Source: JAZRGE01 sp045644025
GTDB lineage: Bacteria > Bacillota > Clostridia > Oscillospirales > Acutalibacteraceae
Assembly (NCBI GenBank): GCA_045644025.1
Contig: JAZRGE010000016.1
Location: forward strand, 1-11,005
DNA: 11,005 bases
Reading direction: 5' to 3'
How positions within the stretch are numbered: position 1 is the stretch's first letter; each line of letters opens with the position of its first letter. Shown piece by piece: positions 1-6,619 of this stretch. The translations under genes and the position numbers were made by a program. The notes under the pieces are model-generated. The model did not search any database. It was not told the DNA's origin and was given only the letters and a program-made list of their open reading frames with translations.

Positions 1-88
1 ACAATTTGAAAATTTCGTAAGTTTTGCAATTTTTTTGTCGAAGTTTATTCAAAAATATAATCAAAGTTCGATTTTTTCGATAAAACAC

Positions 89-117
89 TTGAATTTGAAA
101 CTGCCAGAGGGTATAAT
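89..117 (+). promoter_or_regulatory. Predicted sigma-A promoter of the rloA-rloB operon
   Basis: A -35 box TTGAAT (89-94) and a perfect -10 box TATAAT (112-117) are separated by 17 bases. Transcription would start near 124, giving a leader of only about 20 bases before the ATG at 144. This leaves no room for a leader-encoded switch, so any control would have to be by a protein or at the level of translation or activity. The surrounding 1-128 region is very AT-rich and shows no gene or convincing repeat. Confidence 0.7.
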
Positions 118-130
118 AGTGTAACAGATT

Positions 131-136
131 GGAGGT
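131..136 (+). promoter_or_regulatory. Ribosome-binding site that decides the rloA start
   Basis: GGAGGT lies 7 bases before the ATG at 144. It overlaps the codons that follow an in-frame TTG at 129, so the ATG, not the TTG, is the start. Confidence 0.8.
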
Positions 137-143
137 AATACTT

Positions 144-1403
144 ATGTTAGTATTATTTAAGGTTAAAAATTACATGTCTTTTAAAGAAGAATCCATATTA
201 GACTTGCGCGCCACGTCCTACACTCAACATCCCTCACACCTCATTGATGTAAACGAAAGTTTTTCTTTGTTAAAGACTACGGCTATTTATGGTGCGAATG
301 CAAGCGGAAAATCCAATTTTATAGCTGCTATGTTTTTCTTTAAGCATTATATTTTTTCGCAGTTTATTTCCAAAAAGAAAGATGCTGTATTAGAGGAGAC
401 GTCAATCGATCCGTTATTTGAACCTTTTTTGCTTTCCGGAAATGAAGAAAGTCCATCCGAATTTGAAATTATATTTACACATAACAATAAATTAATACAA
501 TATGGATTTGAAATTCTTCAAAATAAAATAACAAACGAATGGTACTACATAGATGATAAACTAGTATTCGAAAGAAACCCCAATAACAAATTAGAATTTG
601 GGAAAACCTACAAGGGAAAACTATCTTTGTATAACAAAATGCCGTCAGAGCGACTATATTTATCTGTTTTGGAATATTTTCTCGATGATAACGACAAAGA
701 AACAATTCTTGGTGATTTTATTTCTTTCTTTTCGAAAAACTTTAATGTGTTCACAGAAATACTTTATGAATCTTCCGTCAAGAAACTTGCCGGCTCAGCA
801 CTAATAAACAAAAAATTACTCGAAGACAAGAAATATCGTAACATTGTCCAAAAATATTTAGCTAGAATAGATGTGGGTATAAAACGTTTGGATGTTGTAG
901 TAGAAAACATCCAAAAAGAGGATGGTAAAACATATAAACAAAAGACTGTAAAAACGATCCACGACGTATATGGTGAGAATGGTGAAATTGTTGGAGAAGA
1001 GCCTTTTGACTTACACCAAGAATCAACTGGAACCCTAAGATTCTTAGCATATATCCAAAATGTTGTCGAAATGATAAATAGAGGTGGGATTTTCATTGTT
1101 GACGAGATGTCTGCAAGACTCCACCCGCTTTTGACAAAACTAATTGTTGACATTTTCCAAGCTAGTTCTAACAAAAATGCGCAATTGATTTTTACAACTC
1201 ATGATGTTTCATTATTAAATAACCATCAGTTTAGACGAGATGAAATAGTATTTATTGATAAAAACCAAAAAGGTGAATCCTCTTTATATTCCTTATCCGA
1301 TTTAAAAGTGAGAGAAGACGCTACTTTCCACAAAGATTATCTACAAGGCAAGTATGGCGCTATTCCAATTTTCGAATACGATTCTCTAATTGGGGGTAAT
1401 TAA
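144..1403 (+). CDS. rloA: RloA-like AAA/ABC-type ATPase (OLD family), defence-module subunit
   Basis: This 419-aa protein is a soluble SMC/ABC-like ATPase of the AAA_15/AAA_21 type found in OLD-family and RloA proteins. Seen in the sequence: a short N-terminal beta segment (MLVLFKVKNYMSFKE) typical of the family, a Walker A GANASGKS at residues 50-57, a signature-like ESTGTLR near 293-299, a Walker B IFIVDE with D320-E321, followed by an LHP motif, and a switch-like TTHD near residue 352. The middle third (about 110-280) is the divergent insert that in this family forms coiled-coil or partner-binding parts. It lacks a TOPRIM domain; that function is supplied by the next gene, whose start lies one base after this stop, so translation is probably coupled. 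In known two-gene systems of this layout the ATPase senses phage infection and releases or activates the partner effector; that role is inferred here. AT-rich codon use differs from the right half of the window and suggests transfer. The gene symbol reflects family likeness only. Confidence 0.8.
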   Translation: MLVLFKVKNYMSFKEESILDLRATSYTQHPSHLIDVNESFSLLKTTAIYGANASGKSNFIAAMFFFKHYIFSQFISKKKDAVLEETSIDPLFEPFLLSGNEESPSEFEIIFTHNNKLIQYGFEILQNKITNEWYYIDDKLVFERNPNNKLEFGKTYKGKLSLYNKMPSERLYLSVLEYFLDDNDKETILGDFISFFSKNFNVFTEILYESSVKKLAGSALINKKLLEDKKYRNIVQKYLARIDVGIKRLDVVVENIQKEDGKTYKQKTVKTIHDVYGENGEIVGEEPFDLHQESTGTLRFLAYIQNVVEMINRGGIFIVDEMSARLHPLLTKLIVDIFQASSNKNAQLIFTTHDVSLLNNHQFRRDEIVFIDKNQKGESSLYSLSDLKVREDATFHKDYLQGKYGAIPIFEYDSLIGGN

Positions 1404-1404
1404 A

Positions 1405-2061
1405 ATGGCAAGGCTTCGACTATCCCCAGAAAGAACTGTTGCAACTGTAAAGAAAAATTTAGGAAAAATCGTTCTTTTCTGTGAAGGAATAACAGAAAAA
1501 TACTATTTCGATTATTTTGCTGACATAATCAATAATGGTGGGAATAAGTACAATAATGTTGTAGTAGAAACAGAAACCGCAGGGGGAAATGCTCAACGTG
1601 TACTAGATTTCGCCGAAGAATTTTTAAAAGAAGAAGCAAACAATCGCATATATTCATCGTATGGGAAATATTTAATCTTTGATTGTGATGCCCCTAAAGA
1701 TATTTCTGCGGTGATATCCTCTGCTTCAGGGTGTTCTAAAGACTATAATCTACTAGTCTCAAATCATTTTTTTGAAACGTGGTTATTGATGCACTTTGAG
1801 GATGTAGATACAAAACTAACGAAACGAGAAACTTATCAGAGACTTTCTTCGCATTTAGCAAGTAAATATAAGAAAGGTAAAAAAGGGCGCACGCGAGAAA
1901 TTATACAAAATGGCGATGTAGAAAAAGCTATCGATAACGCCAAGAAACTAGCAAAACATTTTGAAGATAATAGTATGACTATTTATGATTCTATTGAGGA
2001 AATGAACCCCTATACAAACATACATATTTTAGTAGAACAGTTAATGTTGCTTATTTCATGA
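1405..2061 (+). CDS. rloB: RloB-like TOPRIM protein, putative effector partner of RloA
   Basis: This 218-aa protein matches the RloB family. Seen in the sequence: a basic N-terminus, then FCEGITEKYYF with E27 and E31, the conserved glutamate motif of TOPRIM folds; FDCDAP with D93 and D95, the TOPRIM DxD pair; and FFETWLLMHFE (E124, W126), the hallmark motif of RloB-type proteins. A lysine-rich stretch near residues 155-165 could contact nucleic acid. The TOPRIM acidic residues are all present, so a metal-dependent nuclease activity is plausible; this is family knowledge plus inference. The ATG at 1405 is chosen because GGGGGT (1392-1397) lies 7 bases upstream, and an upstream in-frame TTG at 1390 overlaps that site. 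It is the second gene of the operon. AbiLii of lactococcal AbiL is an RloB-type protein, and AriB of PARIS is an analogous TOPRIM partner of an ATPase; RloB is the better fit because of the FETWLLMHFE motif. Confidence 0.8.
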   Translation: MARLRLSPERTVATVKKNLGKIVLFCEGITEKYYFDYFADIINNGGNKYNNVVVETETAGGNAQRVLDFAEEFLKEEANNRIYSSYGKYLIFDCDAPKDISAVISSASGCSKDYNLLVSNHFFETWLLMHFEDVDTKLTKRETYQRLSSHLASKYKKGKKGRTREIIQNGDVEKAIDNAKKLAKHFEDNSMTIYDSIEEMNPYTNIHILVEQLMLLIS

Positions 2062-2124
2062 TCGATCAAAATCTTTCCAACTATTTATGAAAGCACGGCC
2101 CATTAAAAAACTTTTAGTATAAGC

Positions 2125-2171
2125 AAAGAAGCAGTGATTTATCGAAATTTCAATAAAATCACTGCTTCTTT
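2125..2171. terminator. Bidirectional terminator between rloB and tnpV
   Basis: A perfect 16-bp stem (2125-2140 with 2156-2171) encloses a 15-base loop, and the right arm runs into T-rich sequence (TGTTTGTTACTTTT). It stands between two convergent genes, rloB ending at 2061 and tnpV ending at 2203, and the left side is also AT-rich, so it can serve both directions. Confidence 0.75.
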
Positions 2172-2202
2172 TGTTTGTTACTTTTAAATCTATAGAATTA
2201 AA

Positions 2203-2580
2203 TTACGCATAGATCAAATTGCTATTTACTACTTCTGAGGCTCTCAAAGATATGGAACTCATTCGGCCAACCCATTCCATCTGATTTTCTGCTTTAAGTT
2301 GTTCGGTGATGCCTTCGGCGGTTTTATGTTGTGAGAGCAGTGTATCAAACATTTCTTCCGCTTGTTTGTTGATATCGGCAAGGTAGCGGTTGAGTTTGCA
2401 ATCCAAAACCAATGCAGTATAAAATCCTTTACGGTGATGTTTGATATATTCCAAATGCCGTTGGCCCCATACACCGACTTCAACTTGTTCTTCATCGGGA
2501 AGTTTTAAGCAAGGGATGTAATAATCGCCTTGAAGTTCGTACCATAAACCATTGTTTTCGTCATAGATATACTTTTCCAT
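2203..2580 (-). CDS. tnpV: TnpV family transposon-encoded protein
   Basis: This 125-aa protein is recognisable as TnpV, an accessory protein named from the Tn4451/Tn4453 mobilizable transposons of clostridia and widespread on Firmicutes integrative elements. Diagnostic parts are the GLWYELQGDYYIPCL opening, the YGxxR-like VWGQRHLEYIKHHRKGFYTAL block (about residues 38-57), LNRYLADINKQAEEM, and the C-terminal ITEQLKAENQMEWVGRM ending in LIYA. Its biochemical function is not established. The ATG at 2580 is chosen over a TTG at 2586 because AGGAGG (2588-2593) lies 7 bases upstream. It follows the DUF6809-like gene with a 2-base gap and is clearly in the same transcript. No TnpX-type recombinase or relaxase is present in the window, so it is a stranded remnant or the edge of a larger element. 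Confidence 0.85.
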   Translation of the reverse strand: MEKYIYDENNGLWYELQGDYYIPCLKLPDEEQVEVGVWGQRHLEYIKHHRKGFYTALVLDCKLNRYLADINKQAEEMFDTLLSQHKTAEGITEQLKAENQMEWVGRMSSISLRASEVVNSNLIYA

Positions 2581-2582
2581 AA

Positions 2583-2885
2583 TCAAACCTCCTTCAGCAA
2601 ATCTTTGAACGGTGCTTCATCATTTACAAATGTATCGTATGTAAACTGCGCACCAAGTCGAAAACCCATTATGAAACTATCGAGGTTTGATTCGCCGTTC
2701 ACCACGCTCCAAGCATTGCAAAAATCAAGGAACTTCTTTTTACTTTCGCCGGACAGGTTCTCTGTTAGAAAGTCCTCATTCAGCATCAAAACTTCCATCT
2801 GCTTTTGGACGGTTTTATTCTCTTTTGTGCTACGTGCTTGGGGATCTAAATTACCATAATAAAATTCTTCAATAAACTTTGACAT
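2583..2885 (-). CDS. DUF6809-like small hypothetical protein
   Basis: This 100-aa protein has the features I associate with the DUF6809 family: an N-terminal FIEEFYYGNLDPQARS segment, a charged helical middle rich in K/E/N, and a C-terminal FIMGFRLGAQFTYDTF helix. Function is unknown. Proteins of this kind are common on Firmicutes mobile elements and often sit beside TnpV, as here. The ATG at 2885 is chosen because AGGAGG (2894-2899) lies 8 bases upstream; a GTG at 2927 in the same frame would add 14 residues but has no ribosome-binding site. The ribosome-binding site of tnpV lies inside the last codons of this gene, which points to coupled translation. No convincing promoter is seen upstream. 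Confidence 0.75.
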   Translation of the reverse strand: MSKFIEEFYYGNLDPQARSTKENKTVQKQMEVLMLNEDFLTENLSGESKKKFLDFCNAWSVVNGESNLDSFIMGFRLGAQFTYDTFVNDEAPFKDLLKEV

Positions 2886-2896
2886 TAGTTTGTCCT

Positions 2897-2911
2897 CCTT
2901 AATTTTTAAGG
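2897..2911 (-). promoter_or_regulatory. Small hairpin overlapping the ribosome-binding site of the DUF6809-like gene
   Basis: On the minus-strand transcript, CCUUAA-AAA-UUAAGG forms a 6-bp stem with a 3-base loop. Its 3' arm includes the first half of the AGGAGG ribosome-binding site (2894-2899). It could lower translation initiation, but it is short and AT-rich and may be chance. Confidence 0.35.
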
Positions 2912-3007
2912 AAAACACTATTTTCACGGATTGGCTTGAGTGAGAAAAGCGTGTAACTACCGGATTTTTTGCGATTATTTGTCAGGTTGGTTATGAACAC
3001 TCGCACC

Positions 3008-3048
3008 AAATTAAGGGTATAGCCTTCTGGCTGTGCCCTTAATTTTTT
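3008..3048 (+). terminator. Orphan hairpin terminator, plus strand
   Basis: A 17-bp stem with two G-T pairs (3008-3024 with 3029-3045) and a TTCT loop is followed by six T's at 3043-3048. In the plus direction this is a good intrinsic terminator, yet no plus-strand gene is seen upstream: the nearest genes, 2203-2885, run the other way. It may be the leftover end of a lost gene or mark a mobile-element edge. Confidence 0.6.
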
Positions 3049-3088
3049 ATATCAAAAGCAGGGCTTGAACCTTATAAGCATATTGCAT

Positions 3089-3125
3089 AAAACAGCCGCA
3101 CAGCTAATTGCTGTGCGGCTGTTTT
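3089..3125 (-). terminator. Terminator of the Wzz/BY-kinase gene
   Basis: A perfect 16-bp GC-rich stem (3089-3104 with 3110-3125) has a 5-base loop. It begins 5 bases beyond the stop codon at 3131. On the minus strand its right arm ends in UUUU, and A-rich sequence precedes the stem. Confidence 0.8.
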
Positions 3126-3130
3126 GCTTT

Positions 3131-4447
3131 TTATAGTTTATCCGAAACGTTGCCGTAGTTGCCGTATTTATATTTGCTCTTATAACCGTAGCCATACCGA
3201 TAATGGGAATAGTTGCCGTAGCTCACACCTTCTGCAACATCGTTTACAACGAAACCAAGGAATGTGAAATCGTTATACAAAATATCATTGAAGGAACGCT
3301 TGATTGCAGAGAGCGGTGTAACGTCGCTCCTCACAACATAGACCAAAGCATCGCAGTGGGCTATAACTGCCGCAGACTGTACAAGCGAGCTGCAAGGCGG
3401 TGTATCCACTATAATATAGTCGTAGCGCTCACGGGCCTGCTTAATAAACTCTTCAATGCCCGGATCGTTGCTCTTGATCTCTTGCCAGCCGGAGCAGGCC
3501 ACATCAAAATTGGGTTTATATTGATGAATTACCTGTTCGAAATCGGCGGTCTTCTTGCAATACTCTGTGATGCCCACAATATCTTCGGGTTTCTTAAAGA
3601 GTTTTTGCTGCAGATCCTTCTTTTCCAGATCAAGATCCAGCAACAAGATCTTCTTTTCGGAAGAGGCAAGCTCCTTAGCAAGATTAAAGGCAACGGTTGT
3701 TTTACCTTCGCCATACTGAGTGCCGGTGACAGAAACAACCTTATCATTTTCTCGCATCGAATCCATAAAGCGCTTTTTCATTGTCCTAACCGACTCCAAA
3801 AAAGCCTGTTTCTTGCCGCTTGCCGTAACAAGAACGTCGTTGTTCTTTGTGCCCTTCTTGTGATTAATATGAGGCAATTCGCAAATACATTTGCCGTTCA
3901 GCAATGTTTCCACGTCTTTTTTATTCTTTATGGTGCTGCGGAAAATTGCCATCACAAAGAAGATGGCACAGCTGATCAGCAAGCCCAAAATCAAGCCATA
4001 TATCGCATTGCTAAAATGGGTAGGCGGATTAGATGGCTTATCGGGCAGCGGCGAGTGATAAACTGTTTTTAAGCGAACGTCGCCCAAAATATAGTCGCAC
4101 ACCTTGGGGAAATTGTTCACAAACGATGTCATGATATCGTTGGCGTCTTTTTTATTATTGCTGGTAACCTTCACCTCAAAAACGTTAGAGCCTTCCACAG
4201 GTGTGGCCGTTATTTTGCCGTTCATCGGCCTGCCCAGATCGTAGCGTATTGCATTACTCAGATTTTCAGAGCTTGCTATAACGGGGAAAACTCGGGCAAA
4301 GGTCTCCGAGGTGTTGGAGGTGTAGCTAAAATAATACTCCAGGAATCCGCTTGTGTTGTCGCTGGATGTTACGGGAGTTACGGTGAAACTGGCGTTGATC
4401 TCATATTGCTCTTCATAGGTGAGAACAGACAGACCGAACGCGCTCAC
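3131..4447 (-). CDS. N-terminally truncated Wzz-type co-polymerase fused to BY-kinase (tyrosine autokinase)
   Basis: This reading frame of up to 438 aa joins a polysaccharide co-polymerase (Wzz) domain to a bacterial tyrosine kinase, the enzyme that controls chain length and export of capsule or exopolysaccharide at the membrane. Visible: a periplasmic Wzz part (about 1-135), the proline-rich PDKPSNPPT and a membrane helix at about 147-169, then the kinase with Walker A GTQYGEGKT (242-250), Walker A' ILLLDLDL (267-274), Walker B IIVDTP (345-350), and a tail with nine tyrosines between 410 and 431, the autophosphorylation cluster. Oddity: the usual cytoplasmic N-terminus and first membrane helix are missing. 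An in-frame TAA lies 12 codons upstream of the GTG at 4447, there is no ATG and no good ribosome-binding site, and no other frame upstream encodes the missing helix. The only start is that weak GTG. The downstream terminator is intact. It is probably a recent 5'-truncated pseudogene; a functional short form is less likely. No other polysaccharide genes are in view. Confidence 0.75.
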   Translation of the reverse strand: MSAFGLSVLTYEEQYEINASFTVTPVTSSDNTSGFLEYYFSYTSNTSETFARVFPVIASSENLSNAIRYDLGRPMNGKITATPVEGSNVFEVKVTSNNKKDANDIMTSFVNNFPKVCDYILGDVRLKTVYHSPLPDKPSNPPTHFSNAIYGLILGLLISCAIFFVMAIFRSTIKNKKDVETLLNGKCICELPHINHKKGTKNNDVLVTASGKKQAFLESVRTMKKRFMDSMRENDKVVSVTGTQYGEGKTTVAFNLAKELASSEKKILLLDLDLEKKDLQQKLFKKPEDIVGITEYCKKTADFEQVIHQYKPNFDVACSGWQEIKSNDPGIEEFIKQARERYDYIIVDTPPCSSLVQSAAVIAHCDALVYVVRSDVTPLSAIKRSFNDILYNDFTFLGFVVNDVAEGVSYGNYSHYRYGYGYKSKYKYGNYGNVSDKL

Positions 4448-4512
4448 AGCAACGGAATTCTTTTCCCTGAGTTATATTAGAAGCACAAAATCCTTTTGCT
4501 TCCCCAATATTG

Positions 4513-4553
4513 CAGAAAAACTCGGGTTCCCCTCCCGAGTTTTTCTGTTTTTT
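4513..4553 (+). terminator. Strong hairpin terminator beside the truncated kinase gene
   Basis: A perfect 14-bp stem (4513-4526 with 4534-4547), a 7-base loop, and six T's at 4548-4553 make a strong plus-strand terminator. No plus-strand gene lies upstream to use it. It is just beyond the broken 5' end of the Wzz/BY-kinase gene and before the promoter of the next gene, so it probably belonged to a gene that has been lost. Confidence 0.7.
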
Positions 4554-4571
4554 ATATTTTTTTACAAACTA

Positions 4572-4600
4572 TATACAAATCCGACAACATATGCTATAAT
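4572..4600 (+). promoter_or_regulatory. Promoter of the YwaF-like gene
   Basis: A -35 box TATACA (4572-4577; 4 of 6 consensus) lies 17 bases before a perfect TATAAT (4595-4600), which is also preceded by an extended -10 TG (4592-4593). The predicted start is about 28 bases before the ATG. Confidence 0.7.
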
Positions 4601-4634
4601 GCCGTAGTAAACCACTCTGATCGGAGGAAGCAAA

Positions 4635-5414
4635 ATGAGGGAGTTTTTTGGATTCGGCGGCTACACAAGGCCTGCCGAAGGCTATTTTTCCTGGCAGCAC
4701 CTTGTGTTTGTGAGCAGCCTCGTGCTTTTAATGATAGCCCTGGCTATTATTATCGGAATTATAAATAAAAACAGAGATGAGAAGATCAAAAATCGCGTGC
4801 TCATCACCACCGCTCTTCTTATAGATTCTTTTGAGATCTTCAAGATCATCATCTGCTGCCTGCGTTCCGGGGAAATCACGGGCCTTACCCACAACCTTCC
4901 CCTGTTCCTTTGCAGCATTCAATTAATCACCATCCCCCTTGCCGCATTTTCCAAGGGCAGGGTGAAGGAAGCCGCATTGGATTTCGTCTTTATCTTCGGC
5001 ATTCTGGGGGCCATAATGGGCACCTATGCCGCCGGCAACAACTACTCGGTCTATCCCGTGCTTTCTTTTGACAACGTAGTTTCGGGCATCACCCATTGCA
5101 TTTCGGGCTTCAGCTCGCTCTATATTGCTATTTCGGGCATGGCCAGCATGAAAAAGAAAAACATCGGCATCACCTTCGGTATTCTAATCGCCTTCTGTGT
5201 GATGGCTTATATCGCAAACCACATCCTGAACTACAACTATATGTTCCTTATGAGAGGCGACGGCACCCCCTACGATATCATCTATAATCTTGTGGGAGGC
5301 AGCCCTGTGATCTATCCGCTGTGCGTGGTGTTGCTCTTCCTGTTCTATATCTCGATCTACTATCTGGTATATTTCCTTATCGGCCGCAAAAAAGCTAAAG
5401 CGCTAAATGCTTGA
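4635..5414 (+). CDS. YwaF/TMEM164-like integral membrane protein (TIGR02206 type)
   Basis: This 259-aa protein is almost wholly membrane-embedded, with about seven helices (roughly 21-43, 55-75, 88-106, 116-134, 150-170, 178-196, 226-249). It resembles the YwaF/TIGR02206 family, which shares a fold family with eukaryotic TMEM164. Conserved-looking residues are H22 in FSWQH, C93 in LPLFLCSIQ, H154 in GITHCISG and N195-H196. Human TMEM164 has been described as an acyltransferase acting on ether phospholipids with a critical cysteine; whether C93 and H154 play that part here is inference. Bacterial members have no settled function. The ATG is fixed by GGAGG (4623-4627) 7 bases upstream. It is a single-gene unit with its own promoter and terminator. 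Confidence 0.7.
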   Translation: MREFFGFGGYTRPAEGYFSWQHLVFVSSLVLLMIALAIIIGIINKNRDEKIKNRVLITTALLIDSFEIFKIIICCLRSGEITGLTHNLPLFLCSIQLITIPLAAFSKGRVKEAALDFVFIFGILGAIMGTYAAGNNYSVYPVLSFDNVVSGITHCISGFSSLYIAISGMASMKKKNIGITFGILIAFCVMAYIANHILNYNYMFLMRGDGTPYDIIYNLVGGSPVIYPLCVVLLFLFYISIYYLVYFLIGRKKAKALNA

Positions 5415-5421
5415 GTAAAAT

Positions 5422-5450
5422 AAAAAACCGCTCGGAAGAGCGGTTTTTTT
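5422..5450 (+). terminator. Terminator of the YwaF-like gene
   Basis: A 12-bp stem (5422-5433 with 5438-5449) has a GGAA tetraloop and a T-run, starting 7 bases after the stop. The A-run on the left arm means it may also act weakly on the minus strand. Confidence 0.85.
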
Positions 5451-5451
5451 G

Positions 5452-5480
5452 TTGCAAAAGCAATGCAAAAGGTGTATTAT
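5452..5480 (+). promoter_or_regulatory. Promoter of the SLC13-type permease gene
   Basis: TTGCAA (5452-5457) and TATTAT (5475-5480) are 17 bases apart, and TG sits immediately before the -10 box. The -35 box begins 2 bases after the upstream terminator. Confidence 0.6.
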
Positions 5481-5512
5481 GTCTGCGGCGATTAAAATAA
5501 GGAGATTTTAAT

Positions 5513-6619
5513 ATGGCTGTGCTGAGATTCGCAAAAAAGAATATTGTGTTCTGCGTGGCGGCGTTGGCAGCTGTGATCACGTCATTTATCGTGCCGCCAG
5601 ATAAGGAATATCTCGGATATTTTGATGCAACCACGCTCATCTGCTTATTCCTTACATTGGCAGTAATTTGTGCTCTGCGCAACGTTAAGTTCTTCACTAT
5701 TTTGGCCAGAAGGCTGGTGCTTTTTGCAGGGAATCTGAGAAGCCTTTTTTTCACACTTATTGTGATAACCTTTATAGGTTCAATGATCATTGCCAACGAT
5801 ATGGCTCTTATCACCTTCCTGCCACTGGGCTTTTTCGCCCTTTCCACCACCGGAAAGGAAAAGCATATGGCCTATCTCTTTATTCTGCAAAACATTTCGG
5901 CCAACCTTGGCGGTATGCTCACCCCCTTCGGCAATCCGCAGAACCTTTATCTTTATTCTTATTTCCATATTCCCACGGGTGATTTTTGCCTTATAATGCT
6001 GGCACCGTTTTTGCTGGCAATTTCCATGCTGGCGCTTGCCTGCCTTTTTGTGAAGCCTGTAAAGCTGGATCTCACCACCGAATTCCCCGAAAAACTGAAC
6101 AAGAAACGTACTTCCCTTTATCTCGTTCTGTTTGCTGCGGCGCTGCTTATAGTATTTCGTATCATTCCGCCGTTGGCGGGGCTTATAGTGATCCCCGTTG
6201 TGCTCTTTATTGCCGATAAGGATTCCCTTAAAATGGTGGATTACCCGCTCCTTGGCACCTTCTTCTTTTTCTTTATTTTTGCAGGCAATCTCTCCAGAAT
6301 AGATGCGGTGCACTCGTTCCTATCCACCCTTTTGGAATGGGACACACTCATTGTTTCGGCGCTATCCTGCCAATTTATAAGCAACGTGCCTACAGCCATA
6401 TTGCTCTCGCGCTTCACGGCCGACTACCCGGCCTTGCTCATGGGTGTAAACATAGGCGGCACAGGCACACTTATAGCATCCCTTGCAAGCCTTATCACCT
6501 TCAGCGAATTCCGCATTCTCTATCCCGGCCACGCCAAGAAATATCTCCTGCTTTTTGGCTTGATAAATCTCATCTTCCTGGTTGTGATGCTGGCAGCCGC
6601 ACGGTTGTTCTTCATATAA
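5513..6619 (+). CDS. SLC13/ArsB-type anion or ion permease
   Basis: This 368-aa polytopic membrane protein belongs to the ion transporter superfamily that includes SLC13 (DASS), CitM, ArsB and NhaD. Both halves of the inverted repeat are recognisable: the first has IIANDMALITFLPL (92-105) and NLGGMLTPFGNPQNL (131-145), the helix-hairpin and unwound-helix substrate site; the second has ISNVPTAILLS and VNIGGTGTLIASLASLI near the C-terminus. About ten helices can be drawn. It is shorter than typical members (usually above 400 aa), mainly in the loops. Substrate cannot be told from sequence; dicarboxylate, sulfate, arsenite and Na+/H+ exchange are all possible in the superfamily. AAGGAG (5499-5504) lies 8 bases before the ATG. 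No arsenical or citrate-metabolism genes lie beside it. Confidence 0.75.
   Translation: MAVLRFAKKNIVFCVAALAAVITSFIVPPDKEYLGYFDATTLICLFLTLAVICALRNVKFFTILARRLVLFAGNLRSLFFTLIVITFIGSMIIANDMALITFLPLGFFALSTTGKEKHMAYLFILQNISANLGGMLTPFGNPQNLYLYSYFHIPTGDFCLIMLAPFLLAISMLALACLFVKPVKLDLTTEFPEKLNKKRTSLYLVLFAAALLIVFRIIPPLAGLIVIPVVLFIADKDSLKMVDYPLLGTFFFFFIFAGNLSRIDAVHSFLSTLLEWDTLIVSALSCQFISNVPTAILLSRFTADYPALLMGVNIGGTGTLIASLASLITFSEFRILYPGHAKKYLLLFGLINLIFLVVMLAAARLFFI

Noticed and set aside
129..143. TTG start giving a five-residue extension of the RloA-like ATPase
   Set aside because: The ribosome-binding site overlaps these codons, and the ATG at 144 has ideal spacing.
144..2061. Gabija (GajA/GajB) or PARIS system
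   Set aside because: The ATPase has no fused TOPRIM and the partner is not a UvrD-like helicase, which excludes Gabija; the RloB motif fits better than the AriB type of PARIS.
2886..2927. GTG start extending the DUF6809-like protein by 14 residues
   Set aside because: It has no ribosome-binding site, whereas the ATG at 2885 has AGGAGG at 8 bases.
3203..4072. Plus-strand 289-codon open frame
   Set aside because: It lies wholly opposite the BY-kinase gene, has no recognisable domain and is rich in Cys/His/Asn runs expected from an antisense frame.
4448..4620. Missing Wzz N-terminus encoded in another frame (simple frameshift)
   Set aside because: I read the minus strand upstream in the other frames: it contains stops and no hydrophobic helix, so a frameshift does not explain the truncation.
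5780..6313. Minus-strand 177-codon open frame
   Set aside because: It is antisense to the permease gene, whose membrane motifs are clear; it is low-complexity and shows no family features.
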